Shown here: piece after piece, positions 1 through 7,066 of the stretch
Numbering within the stretch: the first letter of the stretch is position 1
Layout: the number at the start of each line of letters is the position of its first letter
Source: an uncultured Stenotrophomonas sp.
GTDB lineage: Bacteria; Pseudomonadota; Gammaproteobacteria; Xanthomonadales; Xanthomonadaceae
DNA length: 64,000 bases
NCBI RefSeq assembly: GCF_913778665.1
Contig: NZ_CAJYVQ010000002.1
Coordinates: 434,001 to 498,000 of the forward strand
Direction of reading: 5' to 3'
Notes under the pieces: generated by a model
Seen by the model: the letters and a program-made list of their open reading frames with translations, nothing else
The model's database searches: none
Told to the model about the DNA's origin: nothing
Translations under genes and position numbers: made by a program

Positions 1-512
1 GCCAGTTCGCGCGAGCTGGTGGCCTGGGCATGCGCTTCATCGCGCTTCTGCCGGGTCATCACCCCTTCGTTGAACAGGTTCTGCACGCGCTGGTAGGTGG
101 CCTCGGCCAGCGTCGCACCGGCTTCGGCCCGCTTCCAGTTCGCTTCGGCGGCGCGGATGTCTTCGCTGCGCGCGCCTTCGTCGGCCTTGTCGGCCACTGC
201 CTGCGCGGCGGCCAGGGCACCGTGTGCCTGCTGTTCCTTGGCGGCGACCTCGGGGCTGTCGAGCAGGAACAGCACCTGCCCGGGCTGCACGCGGTCACCC
301 TCGCGTACCTTCAGTTCGGCCACGCGCGCGGTGATCTTGGCGGCCACGTTGATGGTGTCCGCATCGGCCATGCCCTGGATCTGGTCGGCCGGGCTGCGCC
401 AGGCCAGCCACAGGCCGAGTACCACCACGACCAGCAATACCAACACCAGGATCGGTCCCAGCCGGCGCTTGCCCGGGGGCGTCGTCGCTTCGTCGTGCAG
501 CACATCACTCAT
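1..512 (-). CDS. HlyD-family membrane fusion protein (partial, C-terminus beyond window)
   Basis: Periplasmic adaptor of a tripartite efflux or secretion system, linking an inner-membrane pump to the TolC-like protein encoded just upstream. About 170 residues are visible, starting with MSDVLHDEATTPPGKRR. A single membrane anchor lies at about residues 20-40 (ILVLVLLVVVVLGLWLAW). It is followed by a lipoyl-like half-domain (VREGDRVQPGQVLFLLDSPE) and the start of the alpha-helical hairpin. The ATG overlaps the TolC stop by 8 bases, so the two genes are translationally coupled. The reading frame is open to base 1, so the gene continues leftwards out of the window, where the pump gene (probably ABC type) would be expected. 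The substrate cannot be told. Confidence 0.88.
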   Translation of the reverse strand, partial: MSDVLHDEATTPPGKRRLGPILVLVLLVVVVLGLWLAWRSPADQIQGMADADTINVAAKITARVAELKVREGDRVQPGQVLFLLDSPEVAAKEQQAHGALAAAQAVADKADEGARSEDIRAAEANWKRAEAGATLAEATYQRVQNLFNEGVMTRQKRDEAHAQATSSREL

Positions 513-1914
513 GGTCGATCACCTCGTCCGCACGCCGCCGGAACTCTTCGAAACGGTCCATCTGTCCACTGATCTCCAGCAACTGTGCCAGCGCAATATC
601 GTATTGGTAGGCGGCCTGCGCACGCTCGACGCGGGCGCCGCCCAGGCCGAGCCGTGCGTCGATCACATCCAGCGAAGTCGCTTGGCCTTCGCGAAACGCC
701 AGTTCCTGCAGGCGCAGGTTTTCCTGTGCCTGGGCGATGCTGCTGTCGAGCAGCACGAACTGCTGGCGCGCGGTTTCCAGTTCGTTCCAGGCCTTGCGCA
801 CGCCCAGCGCGACCTGGTTCTCGGCCTCGCGCAGGCCCGCTTCGGCCTGGTCCTGTTGTGCACGCGCCGCGCTGATCTGCGCCGGCCGCGAGTTCGGTGA
901 CAGGAAGGTGTACTTCAGGCCGATGCCGAACGCCCAGTCCGGATCAGTCAGCATCTCGTCGCGACGGCGGAAGTCGTATTGGCCGAAGGCGAAGATCTGC
1001 GGCTTCAGCTTGGCCTGCTGCACACGCACGCCTTGCTCGGCCTGCGTGACCATCGCGCGCAACCGCGCGATCTGCGGTTGCCGTGCCTGTGCGGTGCGTT
1101 CAAAGCTGGCGACGGGGGCCAGCGGCGCACGCTGCACGAACAATGGGGACACGGGCTGCACCTCGCCGCCACTGCGCAGCAGCGTGGACAGCGCGGCCTT
1201 CAGCGTGGCCAGGTCGTTCACCGTCTTCTGGTATTCGCGCTCGGCCTTGTCGCGGGCAACGGTGGCCTGCAGGCGCTGCGCGCGCGTGGCGAAGCCCTCG
1301 CGTTCCAGCTTCTCGGCGTCGGACAGGTGGCGGTTGAGGCCATCGCGTACGTCGCGGCGCACGTCCACCGCCTGTTCGGCCAGGCGCTGGCCGAAATAGG
1401 CCTGGGCCAGCTGCACGGTCAGCGATTGGCGCTGTGCTTCGCGCTCGGCGCTGGCCTGTTCGTGGGCGGCGCTGGCGGCGCGCTGCGCGGCTGGGATCAC
1501 ACCACCGGTGTACAGCGGCAGCACCGCAGTCACCACCGGGCGGGTGCGCCAGTCGCGCTCAGTGAACGACAGCGGCGAATCGATGCCGAAGGCTTCGGCC
1601 ACCGGTGCCAGCGAGCCCAGTGGCAGGGTGAGGGTCTTCTGGAACTGCAGGCGGCGTACTTCGCCGGTGATCTCCGGCAGGCGCAGCAGACGCGTCGCCT
1701 CCTGCAGGTCCTGCTTGTTGCGTACTGCCGCATCGGACGCGGCCAGCGCATCGGAGACCTGTTCCAGCCGTTGCCGTGCCTGTTCCCAGTCCAGGGCCGG
1801 TGCATCGGCGGTGTTGTCCTGAGCCGGCGCAGCCAGCGGCAGGCAGGCAAGCAGAGCCAGCGCCAGCGCGGCCTTCGCGCAGTGCATCCTTGTACGTCGG
1901 CCGATCACGCCCAT
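505..1914 (-). CDS. TolC-family outer membrane efflux protein
   Basis: Outer-membrane channel of a tripartite exporter, 469 aa, the usual length for this family. It has an N-terminal signal peptide (ALALALLACLPLAAPAQ), then two repeated helical halves rich in Ala, Gln and Arg, typical of the TolC periplasmic tunnel. Regions such as TAVLPLYTGGVIPAAQRAA and the later KYTFLSPNSRPAQ look like the strand-loop segments of the barrel. The start at 1914 gives a longer n-region; an in-frame ATG at 1887 (MHCAKAALA) sits right before the signal peptide and is an alternative. It forms an operon with the HlyD gene downstream (8-base overlap). Confidence 0.9.
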   Translation of the reverse strand: MGVIGRRTRMHCAKAALALALLACLPLAAPAQDNTADAPALDWEQARQRLEQVSDALAASDAAVRNKQDLQEATRLLRLPEITGEVRRLQFQKTLTLPLGSLAPVAEAFGIDSPLSFTERDWRTRPVVTAVLPLYTGGVIPAAQRAASAAHEQASAEREAQRQSLTVQLAQAYFGQRLAEQAVDVRRDVRDGLNRHLSDAEKLEREGFATRAQRLQATVARDKAEREYQKTVNDLATLKAALSTLLRSGGEVQPVSPLFVQRAPLAPVASFERTAQARQPQIARLRAMVTQAEQGVRVQQAKLKPQIFAFGQYDFRRRDEMLTDPDWAFGIGLKYTFLSPNSRPAQISAARAQQDQAEAGLREAENQVALGVRKAWNELETARQQFVLLDSSIAQAQENLRLQELAFREGQATSLDVIDARLGLGGARVERAQAAYQYDIALAQLLEISGQMDRFEEFRRRADEVIDHE

Positions 1915-1992
1915 GCCGTCCCAATGGTGAAGAAGTACGCAAACGGTAGTGCGCGCGGCGTGAAGCCCGGGTCTGCGGTCATCGGTCTGTCC

Positions 1993-2886
1993 TCAACGAA
2001 GGGTGCCGCTGGCCGCTGTGCGCAGCGCCTGGGTGATGTGCTGCAGCGTGCTTGAGCGCACGGCGGCATGCTGCCAGTACAGCGGCACGTCGAGCCAGCG
2101 GCGGGATTCCAGTACCACCACGCGGCCTGCGCGCACGGCGGGTTCGACCAGGGTTTCCGGGGCCATGCCCCAGCCGAGCCCGCACGCGGCGGCTTCGACG
2201 AAACCCGTGGAAGAGGGGAGGTAGTGTAGCGGCGGCTGCAGCCGCGCGCGGGTCAGGCGCCGCACGAAGCGCCATTGCAGTTCATCTTTGCGGTTGAACA
2301 CCAGCATCGGTGCGCGCGCCAAGGCTGCGGCCTGCATGCCATCGCTGAAGTACTGGCGTGCGAACCCTGGCGAGGCAATGGCGTGGTAGCGCATGGCGCC
2401 GAGCGGGTGTACGTTGCAGCCCTTCACCGGCTGGCTTTCGGCGGTGACCGCGCCGAGCACGCTGCCATCGCGCAGCAGCTGCAGGGTGTGGTCCTGGTCG
2501 TCCATGCGCAAGTCGAACAGATAGCCATGGCGCTGGTGCAGGTCGGCGATGGCCGGCACGAACCAGGTATCAAGCGAGTCGTCATTGACCGCCAGCGGGA
2601 TCGGCGTGCGTGCAGCGTCGTTGCCACGCTCGGGCAGCAGCTCGGCCAAGGCCTCGGCCTCCAGCGCCTGCATCGGCCGTACCCGGCGCAGCAGCGCTTC
2701 ACCCGCGACGGTCGGTCGGCAAGGTGCCTGGCGCACCACCAGGACCTGCCCGAGCCTGTCTTCCAGGGCCTTGATCCGCTGCGACAGTGCTGATGGGCTG
2801 ATCGACAGGCGGCGTGCCGCAGCCTCGAAGCTGCCTTCCTCCAGCACCGCGGCGAACGCAGCCAGTTGCGGGTGTACCAGGTCCAT
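1993..2886 (-). CDS. argP: LysR-family regulator ArgP (IciA-type)
   Basis: Transcriptional activator that in characterised bacteria senses arginine/lysine and switches on the basic amino acid exporter ArgO/LysE. It is 297 aa, the same length as E. coli ArgP. The N-terminal winged HTH (MDLVHPQLAAFAAVLEEGSF, then SISPSALSQRIKALEDRLG) has the form seen in ArgP rather than generic LysR proteins. An effector-binding domain follows. A purine-rich SD (AGAGG) lies 7 bases before the ATG. It is divergent from the LysE/ArgO-type exporter at 2993, the classical ArgP-target arrangement, which supports the name. Confidence 0.85.
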   Translation of the reverse strand: MDLVHPQLAAFAAVLEEGSFEAAARRLSISPSALSQRIKALEDRLGQVLVVRQAPCRPTVAGEALLRRVRPMQALEAEALAELLPERGNDAARTPIPLAVNDDSLDTWFVPAIADLHQRHGYLFDLRMDDQDHTLQLLRDGSVLGAVTAESQPVKGCNVHPLGAMRYHAIASPGFARQYFSDGMQAAALARAPMLVFNRKDELQWRFVRRLTRARLQPPLHYLPSSTGFVEAAACGLGWGMAPETLVEPAVRAGRVVVLESRRWLDVPLYWQHAAVRSSTLQHITQALRTAASGTLR

Positions 2887-2992
2887 CCCGGTGCCTCTTC
2901 AGTTTTCCTGCACAGGATAAAGAAAAATCAGTTTGTCTAAACATGGCCGCTGGCCGCACCCTGCGCGTCCCCTCGCTACCTGGCCTGTCCCG
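2887..2992. promoter_or_regulatory. Divergent argP-lysE promoter region
   Basis: The 106-base gap between the two divergent starts is AT-richer than its surroundings (for example GATAAAGAAAAATCAG and TTTGTCTAAAC near 2917-2941). It must carry both promoters and the LysR-type binding site controlling the exporter. No single T-N11-A box could be fixed with confidence. Confidence 0.5.
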
Positions 2993-3607
2993 ATGTGGAT
3001 TGCCGCTACCGCCGCCGGCCTATTTGCAGGTGCCGGCCTGATCATCGCCATTGGCGCACAGAATGCTTTCGTGCTGCGCCAGGGCCTGCAGCAGCGCCAT
3101 GTGGGGAGGGTAGTGCTGGCCTGCGCAGGTGCGGACATCGCACTGATCCTTGCTGGCGTGGGCGGCATGGGCGCACTGGTGCTGCAGTGGCCGTTGCTGC
3201 TGCAGGTGCTGCGCTTTGGTGGTGCGGCCTTCCTGCTCTGGTATGGCCTGCAGGCGGGACTGCGTGCGTGGCGCGGTGGCAGTGCGCTGGCCGCCGCCGA
3301 GGCGCGGGGCGGCAGTGGGCGCCAGGTACTGCTGACCTGCCTGGCCTTCACCCTGCTCAATCCACACGTTTACCTGGATACGGTGGTACTGCTGGGCAGC
3401 CTGTCCACGCGCTACCCGGGCGAGCTGCGCTGGGCGTTCGCTGCCGGCGCCTGCGTGGCCAGCGTGATCTGGTTCTGTGCGCTGGGCTATGGCGCGCGCC
3501 TGTTGCAGCCGGTGTTCCGCAGGCCGAGTGCCTGGCGTGTGCTGGACGCTGGCGTGGCGATCTTCATGTTCTGCCTCGCGACCCTGCTGCTGTTGCGCCC
3601 GCTCTAG
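2993..3607 (+). CDS. lysE: LysE/ArgO-family basic amino acid exporter
   Basis: Inner-membrane exporter of lysine/arginine-type amino acids, 204 aa, all hydrophobic with about six membrane spans. The N-terminal GLFAGAGLIIAIGAQNAFVL is the family signature, and LNPHVYLDTVVLLGS is the conserved mid-protein loop. The ATG at 2993 fits family N-termini; an upstream in-frame ATG at 2933 would add a non-hydrophobic, proline-rich leader and is less likely. It is divergent from the ArgP-type regulator. Its TAG stop overlaps the stop of the convergent map gene within a shared CTAG. Confidence 0.9.
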   Translation: MWIAATAAGLFAGAGLIIAIGAQNAFVLRQGLQQRHVGRVVLACAGADIALILAGVGGMGALVLQWPLLLQVLRFGGAAFLLWYGLQAGLRAWRGGSALAAAEARGGSGRQVLLTCLAFTLLNPHVYLDTVVLLGSLSTRYPGELRWAFAAGACVASVIWFCALGYGARLLQPVFRRPSAWRVLDAGVAIFMFCLATLLLLRPL

Positions 3608-4392
3608 GCCGCTTCCACCGCGCACAACGGTGTTTCCCCCGGACGCAGGGTCAGTACGCGCACGCCGTTGCGGGTGACCGCGACGGTGTGTTCGAACTGC
3701 GCCGACAGCTTGCCGTCGCGGGTGTAGACCGGCCATTCGTCCTGCTGCTGGCGGATCGCCGGCTTGCCCTGGTTGAGCATCGGCTCAATGGTGAACACCA
3801 TGCCTTCCTCCAGCGTCATGCCGGTATTGGGGTGGCCGTAGTGAAGGATCTGCGGTTCCTCGTGCATTTCCTGGCCGATGCCGTGCCCGCAGTACTCCTT
3901 CACCACGCTGTAGCCGTGGCTGCGTGCGTGGCGGGCGATGGCGTGGCCGATGTCGCCCAGGCGTGCGCCGGGGCGTACGGCGGCGATGCCTTTCCACATC
4001 GCCTGGTAGGCGGTCTGCACCAGCCTGCGCGCGGCGTAGTCGACCTCGCCGACCAGGTAGGTGGTGCTGGAATCGGCGATGTAGCCGTTCTTTTCCAGGG
4101 TAATGTCGAGGTTGACGATCTGGCCGCTGCGCAGCACGTCGGTGGTGCTGGGCACGCCGTGGCAGATGACGTTGTCGATCGAGGTGTTGAGCACATACGG
4201 GAAGCCGTACTGGCCCTTGCTGGCCGGTCGCGCCTGCAGTTCGTCGACGATCATGCGCTCGACCAAACCGTTGATCTGCATCGTGCTGAGGCCTTGCAGC
4301 GGCAGTTGATCGAGCGCGGCGAACACCTGCGCCAGCAGTCGGCCGGACTCGGCCATCAGCGCGATTTCGTGCGGCTGCTTGATCATCGCCAT
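3604..4392 (-). CDS. map: Type I methionine aminopeptidase
   Basis: Removes the initiator methionine from new proteins; a cytoplasmic dinuclear metalloenzyme. At 262 aa it has the normal length of a bacterial type Ia enzyme. Metal-ligand motifs are visible: NLDITLEKNGYIADSS (two Asp), CGHGIGQEMHEEP (His), MVFTIEP (Glu) and SAQFEHTVAVT (Glu). It starts one base after the stop of the ParD-like gene, so the two are co-transcribed. Most genomes of this group also have a housekeeping map near rpsB, outside this window, so this may be a second copy; that is inference. It ends convergently with lysE, sharing CTAG. Confidence 0.93.
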   Translation of the reverse strand: MAMIKQPHEIALMAESGRLLAQVFAALDQLPLQGLSTMQINGLVERMIVDELQARPASKGQYGFPYVLNTSIDNVICHGVPSTTDVLRSGQIVNLDITLEKNGYIADSSTTYLVGEVDYAARRLVQTAYQAMWKGIAAVRPGARLGDIGHAIARHARSHGYSVVKEYCGHGIGQEMHEEPQILHYGHPNTGMTLEEGMVFTIEPMLNQGKPAIRQQQDEWPVYTRDGKLSAQFEHTVAVTRNGVRVLTLRPGETPLCAVEAA

Positions 4393-4393
4393 C

Positions 4394-4606
4394 TCAGGCC
4401 CGCCCGGGCGCCAGCGCCTGCGGCTGTACCCCGGCCGCGCGCAGTTCGCTGGCGACGATGTCCTGGAAGCTCAGTGTCGGGTTCATCTCGCACAGCATGC
4501 CGACCCGGATCCAGAAGTTGGCCTGGGCGTTGATCGACCGGCTGGAGACGGTGCAGGCACGGCGCAGCTGGTCGTGCAGGGTGTCATCGATGTTGACGAT
4601 GCCCAT
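4394..4606 (-). CDS. ParD-like family protein (ribbon-helix-helix type)
   Basis: Small 70-aa protein of the ParD-like family, related to antitoxins of type II toxin-antitoxin systems. It begins MGIVNIDDTLHDQLRRAC, a beta strand then helix as in ribbon-helix-helix DNA-binding proteins, with SSRSINAQANFWIRVGML as the second helix. No ParE-type toxin is adjacent; the co-operonic partner is methionine aminopeptidase, one base downstream. A strong inverted repeat lies just upstream (4627-4656), consistent with autoregulation. The pairing of a ParD-like protein with Map recurs, to my recollection, in related bacteria, but its function is not known to me. Confidence 0.82.
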   Translation of the reverse strand: MGIVNIDDTLHDQLRRACTVSSRSINAQANFWIRVGMLCEMNPTLSFQDIVASELRAAGVQPQALAPGRA

Positions 4607-4626
4607 GGATGGCCCTTGGAGAAGTG

Positions 4627-4656
4627 GATATACGAAGCGTATATGTTTCGTATATC
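4627..4656. promoter_or_regulatory. Palindromic operator upstream of ParD-like/map operon
   Basis: GATATACGAA (4627-4636) and TTCGTATATC (4647-4656) form a perfect 10-bp inverted repeat. A further CGTATAT copy (4638-4644) fills the centre, so the 7-mer ATATACG/CGTATAT occurs three times in 30 bases. It lies 21-50 bases upstream of the ParD-like start, in AT-rich DNA unlike the neighbours. Ribbon-helix-helix antitoxins bind such tandem short half-sites, so this is very probably the operator/promoter of the operon. Confidence 0.75.
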
Positions 4657-4675
4657 ACTCTCAAGCCGGCGTCGT

Positions 4676-5035
4676 TCAGTCCGCGTGGGTGGCAAAGCGC
4701 AGCCGGTTGCCGTCGGGGTCACGCAGCAGCATCTCGCGGCTGCCCCACGCGGTGTCATGCGGCGGCTGTTCGATCGGCACGTTCGCGGCGTGGACGCCGC
4801 GATGCAGGGCATCGACATCCTCAACGATGAAGTACACCGCGCCGCCGACTTCGCAGTCGCCGCTGTGTTCGGTGAGGAAGATCGTCTGGCCGTCGCGGGT
4901 GAGCTGGGCGAACAGTGGGAAGCCGGGTTCGAAGCGATGTTCCCAGTCGACCACAAAGCCCAGGCCCTGCACGTAGAAGGGCAGGGTGGTGTCGGCATGG
5001 CGCATGCGCAGCTGGGGGATGACGGTCTGGGGCAT
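4676..5035 (-). CDS. VOC-superfamily (glyoxalase/bleomycin-resistance type) protein
   Basis: Cytoplasmic 119-aa protein of the vicinal-oxygen-chelate fold. The layout is typical: VIPQLRMRHADTTLPFYVQGL at the start, a middle FLTEHSGD strand, AVYFIVEDVDALHRGV, and the C-terminal LLRDPDGNRLRF motif. Members range from dioxygenases to antibiotic-binding proteins; this length and layout are closest to bleomycin-resistance-like proteins that sequester ligands as dimers. The substrate is unknown. It has its own transcription unit, upstream of the ParD-like operon and in the same direction. Confidence 0.85.
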   Translation of the reverse strand: MPQTVIPQLRMRHADTTLPFYVQGLGFVVDWEHRFEPGFPLFAQLTRDGQTIFLTEHSGDCEVGGAVYFIVEDVDALHRGVHAANVPIEQPPHDTAWGSREMLLRDPDGNRLRFATHAD

Positions 5036-5056
5036 GGCGAGGGCTCCTGGGGCGGG

Positions 5057-5081
5057 AGTGCCAGTGTAGGGCCGGCACTAC
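5057..5081 (-). repeat. Degenerate GTAG-headed palindrome (SMAG-like)
   Basis: AGTGCC (5057-5062) pairs with GGCACT (5074-5079). Read on the minus strand it starts GTAGTGCC, as in the S. maltophilia GTAG palindromes. It lies between the VOC gene and the end of the arginase-like gene and could serve as a weak terminator. Confidence 0.4.
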
Positions 5082-5084
5082 CGG

Positions 5085-5969
5085 TCAACAGGCCGTCGGC
5101 ACTGCGGCCACCGCCGCCAGCAGTTCGCGGTTCACCTGCTGGTGCCGGGCCTGCCACACGGGAAGATCGTCGGCACGGATGTCGGGCTGGCCATCCAGCG
5201 ACGACAACCAGCGCTTGAAGCGGCTGCGGTAATTGGCCAGCGAGACTTCGCCGGTGATGTCACTGCCGACCAGGCCGCCGGCGCGCAACGCCTCGATCAC
5301 CACCAGTGCGTCTTCCAGCTGGAACCGGCCCTGGTCCCAGTTGCTGCGCGCCACGTCCTCGGCAAACACGTCCTTGTCGATGGACAGGTAGGTGGGTTGT
5401 GGCGACTTGGCCTGTTCGGCAGCGAACGCGGCCACCAGCGCTTCAGGATGCTCGAAGCGGCGGAACGCGTGGCCCATGCCGAGACGGTGGCCCCAGCTCA
5501 CGTCCACGTCCATAGACCAGTAGGTCAGGCGACCGCCCAGCAGCGGGCGCCAGTGGTTTTCCCACGCATGGCCCAGGCCGATGTCGCTGGAGGTGATGCC
5601 CAGCACGTGGATGTGCGAGATCTGTGGCAGCTTGCTGGCCGCGTTCACCCAGGAACCGCAATGCATGCCGAACGGAAAGCGCATGTTGTCTGGATGGTTG
5701 TCCAGCACCACCAGCTGGAACGGTTGCTGCGGGCGCATGCGCTGCAGTAGCGGCAGGCTGAGATGGTGGAAGTCGCCACTGCCGAGCATCACCGTGCCGA
5801 GCTGGGCCGGCAGCGGCGCCAGGACTTCAGCGGCGAAGCGGTCCAGCGTGGCGGTGCGGCAGGCAAAGCGCAGCGGGTCATGCCACTGCAGCAGCGACAG
5901 GGTGTGCGCCTGCGGCAACGGCAGCACGCCACCATCCAGGTCCAGGATCAGCGGAGAACGCATCGGCAT
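5085..5969 (-). CDS. Arginase-fold (ureohydrolase superfamily) hydrolase
   Basis: A 294-aa protein with the binuclear-metal arginase/deacetylase fold. All expected metal ligands can be seen: His68/His69 in GSGDFHH, Asp90, His92 and Asp94 in LDNHPDN, and Asp198/Asp200 in SIDKDVF; Glu241 in SDITGE matches the late conserved Glu. The classic arginase signatures GGDHS and DGLDP are altered, so it need not act on arginine; guanidino or amide substrates are both possible. It starts 3 bases after the FemAB-like gene and is the last gene of a four-gene operon with a HAD phosphatase and a class III aminotransferase. Fold is confident, substrate unknown. Confidence 0.75.
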   Translation of the reverse strand: MPMRSPLILDLDGGVLPLPQAHTLSLLQWHDPLRFACRTATLDRFAAEVLAPLPAQLGTVMLGSGDFHHLSLPLLQRMRPQQPFQLVVLDNHPDNMRFPFGMHCGSWVNAASKLPQISHIHVLGITSSDIGLGHAWENHWRPLLGGRLTYWSMDVDVSWGHRLGMGHAFRRFEHPEALVAAFAAEQAKSPQPTYLSIDKDVFAEDVARSNWDQGRFQLEDALVVIEALRAGGLVGSDITGEVSLANYRSRFKRWLSSLDGQPDIRADDLPVWQARHQQVNRELLAAVAAVPTAC

Positions 5970-5972
5970 CGC

Positions 5973-7043
5973 TCAACCGCCTCCATCAGGTTCGCCCTGC
6001 AGATGCGGGGCCAGCCTGCGCAATGCGGCGCGCAGCAGCGGTGAGCGGGCGTGGATCGCGTGCCGGGTGGAGGTGAAGCTCGCGCCCAGTTCGGCCTTGA
6101 TCCGCGAATCGGTCCAGCCCGCCACGTAGTGACTGAGGCCGCGCTGCAGGGCGTACTCGAGGTTGTGCATCCAGCTGACCGCGTACAGGTTGTGCTCGCG
6201 CGATTGCGGATAGGCCAGGCCGATGTACTTGTCCACCAGCTTGCCGGCATGCACGTAGCACAGGTTCCATCCGATCAGCTGGCCCTGGTGGCGATACAGG
6301 AACATCCGCCCCTGGCCCTGGCTGTCGGCCAGCAGGTGCTGGAAGTAGGGCAGGTCGAGCTGGTCGAAGTGCACCGCGCTCTGTGCGTATACGCCCAGAT
6401 ACAGCGCATACAGTTCGGCCTGCAGCTGCGGATCGGCCAGGGCCGGGTCACCGGTGGCGATGCAGTCGATCTGCAGCGCGTCGCGCGAGCGCAGCTTGCG
6501 CCGGATGTTCTTGCGGCGCGAGGACGACAGGCGGCCGAGATAGCCATCGAGCGAGTCGAAATCGATCGCCACCCAGGCCAGCGGCAAGCCCTCCAGTTCG
6601 ACGAAGCCGCGCGCCAGCAGCGCCTGCAGGAAGGCGCCGCTGTGTGCATTGGCGGCCTCATCCAGCAGCGGTGAATCGATCGCCAGGTCCTTGACCACCA
6701 GCAGCCGGGTATCGCCCATCGCGTGACGCGTCACGTCCTCGGCCAGTGCCTCCGGCGCGACGTGAGCCGGCAGCGGGGTGTACTCGGTACTGGTGGCGCC
6801 GACGAAGCGGGTCTGCCAGGTGATCCACGGCCGCCACAGGCGCGACAGCGGCAGGCCGAGCAGCCTGCCGCGCAGGGCGTCATCCATCGTGGTGGTCAGG
6901 TCCAGCGGCGCACGGAAGGTCGGCAGGCCGCTCGGCAGGCGGCTCGCCTCGAAACCGAGCGGCGGGTGGGCCAGGAAGCCCTCCAGCAGCGCGGCCGGTT
7001 CCAACGCGGTGCTGGAGGCGCGTGACGTCATCTCCATCGGCAC
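5973..7043 (-). CDS. FemAB/GNAT-like N-acyltransferase (peptidogalycan-type)
   Basis: A 356-aa cytoplasmic protein with a C-terminal GNAT-like domain of the FemAB/BioF2 type (about residues 160-340). The conserved patch FDSLDGYLGRLSSSRRKNIR, a substrate-facing helix rich in Arg/Lys, and GWNLCYVHAGKLVDKYIGL are typical. Such enzymes transfer acyl or aminoacyl groups to amines. The first codon is GTG at 7043, with in-frame ATGs at 7037 and 7031 as alternatives. It lies 23 bases after the aminotransferase gene and 3 bases before the arginase-like gene, which suggests it acylates the amine made by the aminotransferase; that is inference. Confidence 0.68.
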   Translation of the reverse strand: MPMEMTSRASSTALEPAALLEGFLAHPPLGFEASRLPSGLPTFRAPLDLTTTMDDALRGRLLGLPLSRLWRPWITWQTRFVGATSTEYTPLPAHVAPEALAEDVTRHAMGDTRLLVVKDLAIDSPLLDEAANAHSGAFLQALLARGFVELEGLPLAWVAIDFDSLDGYLGRLSSSRRKNIRRKLRSRDALQIDCIATGDPALADPQLQAELYALYLGVYAQSAVHFDQLDLPYFQHLLADSQGQGRMFLYRHQGQLIGWNLCYVHAGKLVDKYIGLAYPQSREHNLYAVSWMHNLEYALQRGLSHYVAGWTDSRIKAELGASFTSTRHAIHARSPLLRAALRRLAPHLQGEPDGGG

Positions 7044-7066
7044 GGGAACCGGCAGCGCATCCAGCC

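Noticed and set aside
30..900. Several long plus-strand open frames across the efflux genes
   Set aside because: They are antisense shadows of the TolC and HlyD genes; codon pattern, signal peptide and motifs are on the minus strand.
4394..4606. A complete type II toxin-antitoxin module
   Set aside because: Only the ParD-like half is visible; both neighbours are enzymes (Map and a VOC protein), so no toxin can be claimed.
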